A stretch of 64,000 nucleotides of DNA from Ramlibacter henchirensis (GCF_004682015.1 NZ_SMLM01000002.1:682001-746000), one strand, 5' to 3'. Shown: positions 25,712 through 34,776, counted from the first letter of the stretch. Numbers and translations are program-made. Notes: generated by a model not told the origin, from the letters alone.

Positions 25712-26746
25712 TCAGCCGATGCGCTTCGGTTCAAACCAGATAGGGAGAGGCTCGGCCGATCCGGCGGACCGGGCGAGGTCGAGGATCATTCCCGCGACGA
25801 CCACGTCCTGCAGGCCGGAGCCCACCGACTTGTACATGGCGAGCCCGCCGGCGCGGCCCACCTTGCCGGACATCAGGTCGTTGAGGCTGAAGCACTTCGC
25901 GCCGGGGTCCACACCGTCTTGCCGCGCGGCAAGCATGTCGCCGGATTCCTCCAGCACTTCCTCGACGTTGTCGCAGACGATGAGGCCCGCGCGCGCCACC
26001 ACACTGCTGTCGACTTCCCGTTGGTCGGGGAGGGTCGATCCGATCGACACGACGGTAGCGTGGGCTTTCAGCCATGCACCCTGCAGGATCGGCTTTTCCC
26101 CGTAGGAACGCGCTGCCGCCAGCGCGATGTCGGCTCCGCCGACTGCCTCGGCGGGAGAATCGACCGCGCGCACGTTGACTCCCAACTGTGTTCGCATCTC
26201 CTGCGCAAACGCGGCGCGCTTGGCCGGCGTCGGGCTGTAGACCGTGATCTCGTTGAGCTCGCGCACCGAGGCAATCGCCAGCGTGTGCATGCGGGCCTCA
26301 AGGCCGCTGCCCAGCACTGCAAGGCGGGCAGCTCCCGGCGGTGCCATCCGGTCCAGGGCGGCCGCGGACGTCGCCGCAGTGCGATAGGCGGTGACCAGAT
26401 TCCCGTCCAGGATCGCAGCGAGCGATCCTGTCGTGGCGTCGAAGAGGACGACCACGTATTCGAGCTGCCGACCAGCAGGCCCGAACGCCATGCCCATCAA
26501 CTTGGCGCCGTAGTAACGCGATCCCGGCGGCACTGCGGTCATCGTCCGAAGCGAAGCGCGCTCCGCCTGCCCTGCGGCGATCGTGCGCCGGGGAACGGCA
26601 AGGGGCCCTTGCGTGCGTGCGTAGGTCTCCTGCAGGGCCCGGATCGCGGGCAGCCACTGGAAGACGGCGGCCGCCGTTTCGCAAGAGACGAACCGGGGCG
26701 CGTCGGCTGCGGATGTCGTGGGCGGATTCAGGTGTGAGGAGCTCAT
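25712..26746 (-). CDS. Ornithine cyclodeaminase / mu-crystallin family protein (copy 2)
   Basis: A 344-residue OCD/mu-crystallin family protein with GNLVTAYRTAATSAAALD, the Rossmann segment LAVLGSGLEARMH and SIGSTLPDQREVD. It is only distantly like copy 1 at 23017. The start overlaps the stop of the upstream Bug gene (ATGA at 26743). In the company of a DHDPS-like lyase and an aldehyde dehydrogenase, a role as imine reductase in an amino-acid or hydroxyproline-type pathway is possible; cyclodeaminase activity cannot be claimed from sequence alone. Confidence 0.88.
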   Translation of the reverse strand: MSSSHLNPPTTSAADAPRFVSCETAAAVFQWLPAIRALQETYARTQGPLAVPRRTIAAGQAERASLRTMTAVPPGSRYYGAKLMGMAFGPAGRQLEYVVVLFDATTGSLAAILDGNLVTAYRTAATSAAALDRMAPPGAARLAVLGSGLEARMHTLAIASVRELNEITVYSPTPAKRAAFAQEMRTQLGVNVRAVDSPAEAVGGADIALAAARSYGEKPILQGAWLKAHATVVSIGSTLPDQREVDSSVVARAGLIVCDNVEEVLEESGDMLAARQDGVDPGAKCFSLNDLMSGKVGRAGGLAMYKSVGSGLQDVVVAGMILDLARSAGSAEPLPIWFEPKRIG

Positions 26747-27693
26747 TCGAATTTCAGCCTGGCTTCGTTGATGACGCGTCGGTAAAGGTCGGTGTCGTGG
26801 CGCACCTGATCGGTCAGTGCAGTCGGTGGCCCGGACGTGGGGACCATCCCGAGTTCCCGGAAACGCGCTTTCAGCCCGTCGTTCTGCAAAGCGACACTCA
26901 GCGCCTGGTTCAGGCGGTCGATCACGGGCTGCGGCGTGCCCAGAGGTGCGAACAGGCCCAGCCAGGAGTTCGTCTCCATGCCTTTCAGGCCCGCCTCGGC
27001 GACGGTGGGGATGTCGGGCATGCGCGGGTCCCGCTGTGTGCCCGAAACGGCAAGGATCTTCACCTTTCCGGTCCTGGCGAGCTCGAACGCGGTCGCGTCG
27101 AAAGTCAGGTCTACCCGACCCGCCGCGACCTCGAGAAGCGCGGCGGACGTCGACCGATAAGGAATGTGGACGAGGTGAGTGCGGGTCAGGGACTTGAAAA
27201 GTTCGCCGCCCAGGTGCGCGCCACTGCCCGGCCCGGCGCTGCCATAACTCAGCTTGCCTGGATTCTTCCTGGCGTACTCGACGAACTCGCGCAGCGTTTT
27301 CACCGGCAGCGACGCGTTGACGACGATCGCGATCGGGTACACGGATGCGATGCCAACCGGTGCGGCCGCCGTGAGCGCGTCGTACTTCACCGACGGATCC
27401 ACCAGCGGAAGGATGCTGTAGGCGATGTTGGTGAGCAGCACCGTGTTGCCATCCGGCTTCGCTGCGAAAACGGCGGATGTCCCGATCCGGGTCCCTCCCC
27501 CGGGCCGGTTCTCCACGATCACCGGTTGCCCCAAGACATTCCCGAGTTGTTCGCAGATGACGCGGGCTCCGATGTCGGTGATGCCGCCCGCCGCATAGGG
27601 CACGACCACGCGCAGCACGTCGGCGGCGCGCGTGGAGGAAAGCAGGAAGCAGCCTACGCCGCCAAGAAATGCACGACGAGCGAGAAGTGTCAT
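26743..27693 (-). CDS. Bug/TctC family substrate-binding protein
   Basis: A 316-residue exported receptor. The signal region begins with LLARRAFLGG, compatible with a twin-arginine or Sec signal, cleaved near STRAAD. Mature motifs are VVVPYAAGGITD, VIVENRPGGGTRIGT and PDGNTVLL. It lies 28 bases after the DHDPS-like gene and overlaps the cyclodeaminase-like gene, so it likely delivers the substrate of that operon. Confidence 0.9.
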   Translation of the reverse strand: MTLLARRAFLGGVGCFLLSSTRAADVLRVVVPYAAGGITDIGARVICEQLGNVLGQPVIVENRPGGGTRIGTSAVFAAKPDGNTVLLTNIAYSILPLVDPSVKYDALTAAAPVGIASVYPIAIVVNASLPVKTLREFVEYARKNPGKLSYGSAGPGSGAHLGGELFKSLTRTHLVHIPYRSTSAALLEVAAGRVDLTFDATAFELARTGKVKILAVSGTQRDPRMPDIPTVAEAGLKGMETNSWLGLFAPLGTPQPVIDRLNQALSVALQNDGLKARFRELGMVPTSGPPTALTDQVRHDTDLYRRVINEARLKFE

Positions 27694-27721
27694 GCTGTTG
27701 ACTCCGGTTCCCGTGCGGCGA

Positions 27722-28741
27722 TCAGCAGGGATGACGCCCGACCATGAACGCCTGATCCGGATCGGTGGTCACGGGAAGCTCGGATGCCACCAGCCCCTGC
27801 CGAAGCATCTTCATGAAGCGATCGGGAATGCGCATGGCCGGCGCACGCAGCGGACCGCCGTTGAAGCCGGCCAGCCAGTCCTGGTACTTCCACATGGTGC
27901 GGTTCAGGACGTTGGTGCCGGCGATGTAGGCCTGCGTGGCCGCCCCGTTGGCACCGCGTGCCGGATTGACCTTCCAGTACATCTGCATGGCCTTCTCCCA
28001 CTCCCCCTTGCGGGCGAGTTCGAAGGCACGCGGGTAGTAGTGGCTCATCCACTGCGTGTTGCTGGTGCCGGAGAACTGCATCTTCATCACGCTCATGAGC
28101 GGGATGGCGTCGCCTTCGATGGGGCAGCTGATGACCACTTCGTCCCGGAAGTGGTGGTACATCTCGCAGATGCCGGCCGGAAGCGGGAAGCCCTGCTCGG
28201 ACTTGATCGCGACGATGTTCGGGCAGGCGTCGAGCAGCCGCCGCACGAGCGGCACCGGCATGCCCGCGGGGTGAATGCGCTCGAAGCCCCACGCGGGCAG
28301 CGGGAAGAGCATCACCGCCAGGTTGGTTGCATCACAGAGCTGCTTCGTGTAGTCATACACCTGCTGCTCCGTCGTCGGCCAGAACTGCGCGGGGTACGAC
28401 AGCAGGACCATGGTGGCGCCGGCCGCTTCCGCCAGCTTCACCGCCTCGATGTTCTCCGCCAGCGTGTTGAAGGCGGCGTGGAAGAAGAGGCCGAATCCCG
28501 CGCCGGCGGTGTCGGCCGCCCACGCGGTGAACTGCGCGTTCTCCTCGGGCGTGATCGCCACTTCCGCGCACAAAAGCGTGTGCTTGAATCCGAGCTCCTT
28601 GGCCATCGCCACGTCATGGCGGATGCCGCGCTCGTTCAACCGCTTGAGGTCGGCCGAGTAGCTGGGGATCGTCACGGCCGAGCAGCCGATCAGGTTTTCA
28701 CGGGCCCAGGCCCGGGCATCTGCGCGCTTGTAAGGAAGCAT
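27722..28741 (-). CDS. Divergent dihydrodipicolinate synthase (DapA/NAL) family lyase
   Basis: A 339-residue TIM-barrel lyase. The Schiff-base lysine is Lys180 in NIVAIKSEQG. Other family landmarks are altered: the GTTGE substrate-carboxylate loop reads LLCAE (56-60), and the usual catalytic tyrosine in YNxPxRT is replaced in LFPLPAWGF (Phe146). It therefore keeps imine chemistry but should bind a different substrate from pyruvate-type aldolases. The operon (Bug, cyclodeaminase-like, aldehyde dehydrogenase) suggests a dehydratase or deaminase that yields a semialdehyde. It is the first gene of the unit; the start ATG 28741 has GGAAG just upstream. Confidence 0.87.
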   Translation of the reverse strand: MLPYKRADARAWARENLIGCSAVTIPSYSADLKRLNERGIRHDVAMAKELGFKHTLLCAEVAITPEENAQFTAWAADTAGAGFGLFFHAAFNTLAENIEAVKLAEAAGATMVLLSYPAQFWPTTEQQVYDYTKQLCDATNLAVMLFPLPAWGFERIHPAGMPVPLVRRLLDACPNIVAIKSEQGFPLPAGICEMYHHFRDEVVISCPIEGDAIPLMSVMKMQFSGTSNTQWMSHYYPRAFELARKGEWEKAMQMYWKVNPARGANGAATQAYIAGTNVLNRTMWKYQDWLAGFNGGPLRAPAMRIPDRFMKMLRQGLVASELPVTTDPDQAFMVGRHPC

Positions 28742-28838
28742 GGTGGTATGGAGTCTCTGGTGAAGGGCGCCGCATGCAGGCAGCCGCGGCGGGGACCGGG
28801 AACACTGTAGGTTTCCCGCCCTGACGCAGCGAGAGGGC

Positions 28839-28862
28839 GAGCGCGATAGCAGCTATGCGCTC
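28839..28862. terminator. Hairpin at the 3' end of the LysR gene
   Basis: GAGCGC-G-ATAGC-A-GCTAT-GCGCTC forms an 11-base-pair stem with one bulge and a one-base centre, overlapping the LysR stop codon. A smaller hairpin CGCCCT/AGGGCG (28817-28839) adjoins it on the downstream side of that gene. There is no T tract, so intrinsic termination is uncertain; it may still separate lysR from the DHDPS-like operon. Confidence 0.4.
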
Positions 28863-29790
28863 AGGCGAAACCGCGAGTTGTGCCATCGCCTTGCGCAAGG
28901 ATGGCGGGTGCGATGGAAAGCAGGAGCGCGCGGATCTCGCGCGTCGCCAGCGTGTGCGGCCGATGGCGTGCGACGGCGAGCACGATGGCTCGCGCAAGCA
29001 CCGGCTCCACGATCTTCACCGCGACGAGCCGGTTGCGGTCGTACGCAGCGATGGACTCGGCGGTGATCGCATAACCGGCGGCGGACGCCGCGATCTCATG
29101 CTGCAAGCGGATGGAATTCGCCTCCGCCGCAATCCGCAGGCTCAGCCCGTGCTTGCGCGCGAGCAGAGCCAGGCGCTCGCGCAACGGGTGAGGTTCGCCG
29201 GGGAGAACCAGCGGCAGGCCCCCGACTTCCTCGAAGCGGATCTCATGGCGACGTGCCAGCGGGTCGCTGCTTGCCACAACGAGGCACAGCGCCCCCTCCA
29301 CCAGCACCGGTTCATCGGGTGCGGCCTGGCCGCCGTCGCGCAGCAGCAGCGAGAGATCGAGGCGACCCTGATCCAGCAACTCCTGCAACTGCGAACTTGA
29401 ACCCTCCGTCAGGTGCAGCCGCACGCGCGGATATTCCTTCAGTACACGCTGGTACAGGGCTCCCGCGAGCGCGGGCACGGTAGATGGCAGGAGTCCGAGG
29501 CGTACGTCGCCCACGGGCACTCCGCGGCTCGCGCGCATCTCGTCGGCAAGGCTCTGCGTCTCGGCGATCAGCTGCTTGATGCGGGGATACAGCTGCTGCC
29601 CGAGTTCCGTCAGGACAACGCCGCGGCCCGTCCGGCGAAACAGGGGGGAGCCCACGTCACCTTCGATGAGCGAGATGTGCCTGCTGACGACCGACTGCGG
29701 CACATCCGCGGCGAGGGCTGCACGCGAGATGGAACCCAACTCCGCCACTTTGACGAAGTGGTGCCAGCCGGCGTCGATGATGGGCTTCAC
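28861..29790 (-). CDS. LysR family transcriptional regulator
   Basis: A 309-residue LysR protein. The N-terminal helix-turn-helix is HHFVKVAELGSISRAALA plus PQSVVSRHISLIEGDVG (residues ~8-45); the effector domain follows with LGLLPSTVPALAGALY and GGLPLVLPGE. I chose GTG 29790, which begins VKPIIDAG; no clear ribosome site is visible. It follows the FAD monooxygenase on the same strand by 41 bases. LysR genes more often face their targets, so whether it controls this operon or itself is open. Confidence 0.9.
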   Translation of the reverse strand: MKPIIDAGWHHFVKVAELGSISRAALAADVPQSVVSRHISLIEGDVGSPLFRRTGRGVVLTELGQQLYPRIKQLIAETQSLADEMRASRGVPVGDVRLGLLPSTVPALAGALYQRVLKEYPRVRLHLTEGSSSQLQELLDQGRLDLSLLLRDGGQAAPDEPVLVEGALCLVVASSDPLARRHEIRFEEVGGLPLVLPGEPHPLRERLALLARKHGLSLRIAAEANSIRLQHEIAASAAGYAITAESIAAYDRNRLVAVKIVEPVLARAIVLAVARHRPHTLATREIRALLLSIAPAILAQGDGTTRGFA

Positions 29791-29831
29791 GGGCGCGATT
29801 GTGGCCCCATGAAGCCGCGAGACACCCACGC

Positions 29832-30944
29832 CTACATGGGCTGGCCCAGGTACTGGTAAGTCTGCAGCAGGAGTGCGGCGGACCGCTGCGGGTTGGACAC
29901 CTCTTCCTGCTCGTACTTGCACAGCTGCAGCGACGCGTCCCATATCGTCTTCACCCGCTCGAAGCGCCGCTTCGAGTAGGCCGCCAGTGCGTCCTGCACA
30001 CTGGCCTGCTCCTTCACGCAGCGCGCGAGCACCACGGCATCTTCGATCGCCATGCCGCCGCCGGATGTCATCTGCGGCGTGGGTGAATGCGCGGAATCGC
30101 CCAGGAGCACGACGCGCCCGCGATGCCACGGTGCCGGCACGAGCGTGATGTCGAACGGACGCACCAGCACCTGCTGCGGCCTCGTGACCTGCGCCAGTGC
30201 ATCCTGGACGACCGGCGCGGAAAAGGCGGATAGCCGCTCGCGCACGAGGATGTGCAATTGGTCGTCCGGCCAATGCAGGTGCTGGGCACTGTTTTCCAGG
30301 AAGAACAGGTAGCAGGTTTCCTTCGAGGTCGGCAGCGCGCCGACGACGCGCTTTCCGTCGGGAGATCGATAGAGGCAGAAGCCGTCGACCTCCGGGGGGC
30401 GAGGCGCATTGAAGCGCCATGCACTCTGCCCGGCGAACCAGACCCGGTGCTCCGGGCCGAAGAACTGCTCGCGCAGCTTCGAGTAGGCACCGTCTGCGGC
30501 GACGACCAGGTCGTAGGCCGCCTCACGTCCGTCCGAAAAGGTGACTTCCACCCGATCGCCCCGGTCCGTGACGGCGCTCGCCGAGAGGCCGCGTTCCATC
30601 TTCGCTCCAGCCTGGCTCGCCGCGGTCTCGAGGATTCGCGCAAGCTCCGGACGACGAATCCCGATGCCGGGCGGAGTCGGGTTCGACATGAGCGGCCGCC
30701 CCGTCGCGTCATACTGCTTGAACACCTCGAACCGCAGGCCGCTGTCGAGGCAGGGCTCAGCCAGGCCGATCTCGGACAACGCGCGCATCGTGTTGTGCAG
30801 CAGGCAGATTCCCGAGCCCACGGTGGAGCGGACCGGCTGGATGTCGATGCAATGCGTTTCCAGGCCGGCCTTGGCAAGCGTGTAGGCCGCAGTCGCACCG
30901 CCGATGCCGCTGCCCACCACGAGCACCCGGTTCACTCTGGTCAT
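29832..30944 (-). CDS. FAD-dependent aromatic monooxygenase
   Basis: A 370-residue class A flavoprotein hydroxylase. VVGSGIGGATAA (9-20) binds ADP, LVVAADGAYSKLR is the DG motif, and RVVLLGDSAHSPTPQ is the GD motif that binds the ribityl chain. Such enzymes hydroxylate phenolic or heteroaromatic acids with NAD(P)H. It shares an operon with an extradiol-type dioxygenase, a Rieske ferredoxin and an MFS carrier, which together look like an aromatic hydroxylation and ring-cleavage pathway. Confidence 0.9.
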   Translation of the reverse strand: MTRVNRVLVVGSGIGGATAAYTLAKAGLETHCIDIQPVRSTVGSGICLLHNTMRALSEIGLAEPCLDSGLRFEVFKQYDATGRPLMSNPTPPGIGIRRPELARILETAASQAGAKMERGLSASAVTDRGDRVEVTFSDGREAAYDLVVAADGAYSKLREQFFGPEHRVWFAGQSAWRFNAPRPPEVDGFCLYRSPDGKRVVGALPTSKETCYLFFLENSAQHLHWPDDQLHILVRERLSAFSAPVVQDALAQVTRPQQVLVRPFDITLVPAPWHRGRVVLLGDSAHSPTPQMTSGGGMAIEDAVVLARCVKEQASVQDALAAYSKRRFERVKTIWDASLQLCKYEQEEVSNPQRSAALLLQTYQYLGQPM

Positions 30945-30982
30945 GATTCGTCTCCTTTTCCGTCACTCTTTGCCTGGTGTAC

Positions 30983-32140
30983 TCACGCCGCCTTTGCGCC
31001 GATGGGTACGGGCCGGCCGCGCAGCTGCAGGTAGAAGCAGAACGCCACCACGTCGATGGCCAGGGCTGCCCAGCCGATGGCGCCGTATCCGAAGAACTTG
31101 ACCAGCGTGCCGCCGAGGATGGGTCCGACCGCCGCGCCGATCATCATCATGGCGGGCGTCGCCGAGACGGCTCTCCCGGACGGATCCAGCCTGGCCAGCA
31201 GGCCGAAGGTGAAGATGTGCGTGAAGATCACCGCGGACACGAAGACCGCGCCGGCCGCCGCATAGGCGGGGAACGCCGTGCTCGACACGAGCGCAAGGGC
31301 CAAGGCGGCCTGGGCCGTTGCGCCGGCGAGCACCACGTTGCGAGCGTCGAGCCGGTGCTGCAGGAAAGCCGCGATGGCACCGGGAGCAAGGTTCACCACG
31401 CCGACCACGATCAGCAGGATGTGGAGGTCGGGCGCGGTGAACCCGCGGTCGGCCCCCATGCGCTCCAGGAAGCTGAACACCATCGCCTGGGTGACGTTCA
31501 TCAGGCTGATGCCCGCCATGGCGCACCACGCTGCTTTCGGCAAAGGCCCCGCGGCGGGAGCTCGCACGTGAGGCTCGGTCGGTGCCCGCCGGGCGTTCGG
31601 AAACGCCAGCGCCGTGATCACGCACGCCACCAGCATGATTGCGCCGAAGACTGCGAAGAGTCCGGGACCGCCGACGGCGGCAATGACCTGGGGCGCCGCC
31701 ACCATGTACGCGATGCCGAAAACACCGATCGCGACTTGCATGAAGCCGAAAAGCCGGTGCGGGTTGCTCGTGAGGGCAACGGTGCCGTGCGTGATGCTCA
31801 GCCCGACTCCGGTCGCCAGGCCGCCCAGCGCATGAAGCAGCGCGAGCGTTCCGAACTGGTCGGTCCGCGTGCACGCGACGAAGGCAGCACACGCTGCGGC
31901 GTAAGCCATGGGAACGATCCAGCGTCCCTGCAGGCGGTGGAATCGCGGCGCGAGCACGAGGCTGGCCGTCACCGCGCCGAGAAGGAACAGCGTGGCAAGT
32001 GCGCCCGCCTGCTGTGGGTCGAAGCCGAAGCGCGCGATCAGCGTACCCACCCAGACAGGCAGTGCGACGATGTCCACCATCCCGGCGCAGTGCGCCGCCA
32101 TGAGGGCGATCCGCGAGCGCAGGTTCTCCGTCGAAGTCAT
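30983..32140 (-). CDS. MFS transporter
   Basis: A 385-residue major facilitator with about 12 transmembrane segments and a middle loop around residues 185-200 (NARRAPTEPHVRAP). A strong AAGGAGAC site precedes ATG 32140. Located between the Rieske ferredoxin and the FAD monooxygenase, it probably imports the aromatic substrate. The canonical MFS loop motif is weak, so the subfamily cannot be named. Confidence 0.88.
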   Translation of the reverse strand: MTSTENLRSRIALMAAHCAGMVDIVALPVWVGTLIARFGFDPQQAGALATLFLLGAVTASLVLAPRFHRLQGRWIVPMAYAAACAAFVACTRTDQFGTLALLHALGGLATGVGLSITHGTVALTSNPHRLFGFMQVAIGVFGIAYMVAAPQVIAAVGGPGLFAVFGAIMLVACVITALAFPNARRAPTEPHVRAPAAGPLPKAAWCAMAGISLMNVTQAMVFSFLERMGADRGFTAPDLHILLIVVGVVNLAPGAIAAFLQHRLDARNVVLAGATAQAALALALVSSTAFPAYAAAGAVFVSAVIFTHIFTFGLLARLDPSGRAVSATPAMMMIGAAVGPILGGTLVKFFGYGAIGWAALAIDVVAFCFYLQLRGRPVPIGAKAA

Positions 32141-32166
32141 TGCAGTCTCCTTGACAAAAGCTGTCG

Positions 32167-32517
32167 TCAGTTGGAAGCGTTCGGGAAAATCGCCCAGAGG
32201 GCGCCGCGCGGGTCGCGCTCGACCGGCACGGGGGTCAGCGCCTGCCCGAGACAGGGCCCGCTCGTGCAGACCCCCGTGTCGATGTTGAAAACCGCGCCGT
32301 GCCCGTAGCAGACGATGGACTGGCGGTCCGCGCTCAAGTAAGCGTCCTTGCGCCAGGCCAGCGGCGCACCGGGCACGTGCGGGCAGGAGTCCAGCCATCC
32401 TTCGACGCGGTCGCCGCGACGGACAACGAACATCCGGTGGCCGGAAACGGCTGCGGGTTCAAACCCGCGCGCCGACCCGTCCGGGAGGTCGTCAGCGCTG
32501 CAGAGGTAGGTTCGCAC
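32167..32517 (-). CDS. Rieske-type [2Fe-2S] ferredoxin
   Basis: A 116-residue single-domain Rieske protein. The cluster ligands are Cys45-x-His47 (SCPHV) and Cys70-x2-His73 (CYGHG), separated by 22 residues, somewhat longer than usual. Stand-alone Rieske ferredoxins shuttle electrons to oxygenases, or help keep extradiol dioxygenases reduced (a role known for the unrelated XylT-type ferredoxins). I chose GTG 32517, ten bases after the dioxygenase stop; longer readings run inside that gene. No ferredoxin reductase is in this operon; the reductase at 35862 is the nearest. Confidence 0.85.
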   Translation of the reverse strand: MRTYLCSADDLPDGSARGFEPAAVSGHRMFVVRRGDRVEGWLDSCPHVPGAPLAWRKDAYLSADRQSIVCYGHGAVFNIDTGVCTSGPCLGQALTPVPVERDPRGALWAIFPNASN

Positions 32518-32527
32518 TTGCGCGTCT

Positions 32528-33475
32528 TCAATGCGCTTCGCCCGCAGGAGGCGGACCACCCGGAGCCCACTTCTCGCGGTGCTGGAACAGGAAGATCTGG
32601 GATTCATCCACCTGCATCGGCGCCTCGCGAGCCACCCAGCTGTCGTCGTGCAGGTCCATGTCCGCGTCGTATTCCACCCGGCATCCCACCGGGCTGTTGA
32701 AGTACCAGAACCAGTTGGATCCGAACTTGTGCCGTCCCGGGCCCCAGAAGGACTGGTAGCCCTTTGCGGCGAACCGGTAGCCGCACTGCAGCACGGCGGT
32801 CGGCCCCGAGACGTGGAAGGTGAAGTGCTCCACGCCCTTCATGAAGGGGGGCGTCTGGATCAGGAACAGGGTGTGGTGGTCCAGCGTTCCGGCGGGCCGC
32901 AGGAAGGACCCTGCGCCGGTGAACCGGTCGGTACAGCGGAAGCCGAGCCGGTCCATGTAGAACTTGGACGCCCGCTCTTGATCGGGCACGAAGTACACGA
33001 CATGCGAAAGCGTCAGCGGCCGGAACTCCGCGTTCGCACTCGCCCCCAGCATGTTGGGTCCGCGCCCGGGTTTGTTGCCGGGCGTGTTGACGGCTTCGCC
33101 AGGCACATCGATCTTGCGCCGCACCGAAACCTGGAACCCGAGAACGAAGCCCATGTCGTCGCACGCTTCGATCGAGCCGTCGGGCAGCCGCTTGACCTCG
33201 CGGTCGCGGCCGAGCTCGACCGCGATGGCGTCGAGCGTCCGACGGTCCGCGACGCCGTAGATCGTCTTGCGCAGCATCGTGCCGGTTTCCATCGGGGGCG
33301 GCAGTGAAGGATCGTCCCGCCGCGCGATCACGATGGACGTGCCGTCGACGGCCTCGAAGCGCCCACCCGTTTCGCTGACGCCCACCGGCGCCAGCCCGAA
33401 ATCGGTGAAGTACTGGACGCAGGCGGGGACATCGTCCACACCGAAGACCAGGGAGTCAGGCCCCAGGATGTTCAT
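32528..33475 (-). CDS. VOC family extradiol ring-cleavage dioxygenase
   Basis: A 315-residue two-domain vicinal-oxygen-chelate protein like catechol 2,3-dioxygenases. The C-terminal domain carries the likely Fe(II) ligands His158 (LSHVVYF), His217 (VEHFTFHV) and Glu268 (GCRVEYDAD). The N-terminal domain (1-~115) has lost these. It should open a catechol-like ring made by the FAD monooxygenase of the same operon. It is the first gene, with the promoter in the 208-base gap (33476-33683) shared with the divergent Bug gene. Confidence 0.9.
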   Translation of the reverse strand: MNILGPDSLVFGVDDVPACVQYFTDFGLAPVGVSETGGRFEAVDGTSIVIARRDDPSLPPPMETGTMLRKTIYGVADRRTLDAIAVELGRDREVKRLPDGSIEACDDMGFVLGFQVSVRRKIDVPGEAVNTPGNKPGRGPNMLGASANAEFRPLTLSHVVYFVPDQERASKFYMDRLGFRCTDRFTGAGSFLRPAGTLDHHTLFLIQTPPFMKGVEHFTFHVSGPTAVLQCGYRFAAKGYQSFWGPGRHKFGSNWFWYFNSPVGCRVEYDADMDLHDDSWVAREAPMQVDESQIFLFQHREKWAPGGPPPAGEAH

Positions 33476-33504
33476 GCTCGCTCCTTCGCGAGAGTCAAAC
33501 GCGC

Positions 33505-33528
33505 CGATATACTATACGCTCCGTCTCG
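33505..33528. promoter_or_regulatory. AT-rich divergent promoter region
   Basis: In the gap between the VOC dioxygenase (-) and the Bug gene (+) lies CGATATACTATACG followed by CGTCTCG. TATAGT/TATACT fits a -10 element on either strand, and the CGTCTCG word recurs at the TetR-type sites near 43500 and 43614. No good -35 was found. The rest of the gap shows no clear element. Confidence 0.35.
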
Positions 33529-33683
33529 TTTCTCTTTTAGGTGGAAACCCTTGATGACCTGGCGGGCCGCCTGCCGCGAGCAGCAGGGGTAATCCCGATC
33601 TATCCAGAACGGCGCGTATTTGTATTCTGGGGAGATCACCTTCTGTGCGCTGCGCGGCAGCGCTATCCCTACGGAGACCGACC

Positions 33684-34661
33684 ATGGAAATCTCGAGAAG
33701 ACAGGCGCTGGGCGCCGGCGCGGGCATGCTGATGACCGCCGTTGCCGGCAAAGCCCTGGCGCAGGACTATCCCAACAAGCCAGTGCGCATCATCGTCGCG
33801 AACCCGCCCGGATCAGGACTCGACGCGGATACGCGCTTCTGGGCCGCCGGACTGACGGCCGCACTCGGGCAGTCGGTGTTCGTCGAAAACCGACCGGGCG
33901 GCGCGACGACGATCGGCACGGCGCTCGCCGCCAAGGCGTCTCCCGATGGCTACACGTTGCTGATGGGCATCCCCAGTTCGCTGTGCTACATGTCGGAGCT
34001 CTACACGAAGCTGCCGTACAAGCCCACCGACTTCGACCCGATCAGTCAACTCACCACCTTGCGAGCCACGGTCGTCGCACACCCCAGCCTGCCGGCTTCC
34101 ACCGCCTCCGAGTTGGTCGCGCTGGCCAAGTCCAAGCCCGGGGCCATCAACGCAGGAACAGTCGGAGTCGGCACCTTCCAGCACCTGCTTGGTGAATGGT
34201 TCGGTGCGCTCACCGGGACGACCTACAAATTCGTCCCCTACAACACCACCAGCCCTTACGCGGCGCTCCTCGCCGGCGAAACACAAGTCCAGTTCGACGC
34301 CCTCGCGGCTTCCATGAGCAATGTCCGCGCGGGCAAGCTGAAGGCGCTCGCCGTCACGGGCAAGACCCGCCATCCGCTCCTGCCGAACGTTCCGACGTTC
34401 GAGGAGCTCGGCATCAGGGACTATGACGCCTCGACCTGGTTCGGGCTTCTTGCTCCCGCGGGCACGCCGAAACCGGTGCTCGACAAGCTGGCTTCCGCGT
34501 GCGCGACCGTCGCCCGGAAGCCCGAGGTCGCGCAGCGATACCACGAGTACGGTGGCGAGCCGGTCGGCAGCACGCCGGCCGAGTTCGCCGCCTACATCCG
34601 CGCCGAACGCGACAAGTGGATTCCAGTGGTCAAGCGCTCCGGGATCAAACTCGAGCTCTGA
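33684..34661 (+). CDS. Bug/TctC family substrate-binding protein
   Basis: A 325-residue exported receptor: MEISRRQALGAG resembles a twin-arginine signal, cleaved near ALAQ; then YPNKPVRIIVANPPGSGLD, VFVENRPGGATTIGT and DGYTLLMG. GGAGA precedes ATG 33684. It is followed after 115 bases by a Rieske oxygenase gene with its own likely promoter, so the two may be separately transcribed. An aromatic carboxylate is a possible ligand. Confidence 0.9.
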   Translation: MEISRRQALGAGAGMLMTAVAGKALAQDYPNKPVRIIVANPPGSGLDADTRFWAAGLTAALGQSVFVENRPGGATTIGTALAAKASPDGYTLLMGIPSSLCYMSELYTKLPYKPTDFDPISQLTTLRATVVAHPSLPASTASELVALAKSKPGAINAGTVGVGTFQHLLGEWFGALTGTTYKFVPYNTTSPYAALLAGETQVQFDALAASMSNVRAGKLKALAVTGKTRHPLLPNVPTFEELGIRDYDASTWFGLLAPAGTPKPVLDKLASACATVARKPEVAQRYHEYGGEPVGSTPAEFAAYIRAERDKWIPVVKRSGIKLEL

Positions 34662-34702
34662 AGCTCGCCGCGAGGGCTTGCGCCACGAGACGCCGATGGC
34701 GC

Positions 34703-34731
34703 TTGACTGATTACGAGTCGTGTCGTATCGT
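34703..34731 (+). promoter_or_regulatory. Sigma70-type promoter for the Rieske oxygenase operon
   Basis: TTGACT (34703-34708), a 17-base spacer and TATCGT (34726-34731) lie 46 bases upstream of the oxygenase start. The spacer and -10 overlap TCGTGTCGTATCG, similar to the TetR-type operator words at 43500-43617, so the same regulator could act here (inference). Confidence 0.5.
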
Positions 34732-34776
34732 TATCCGGAACGCCGCCCTTCACGGCGGGGCATTTCGGAGAAACGC

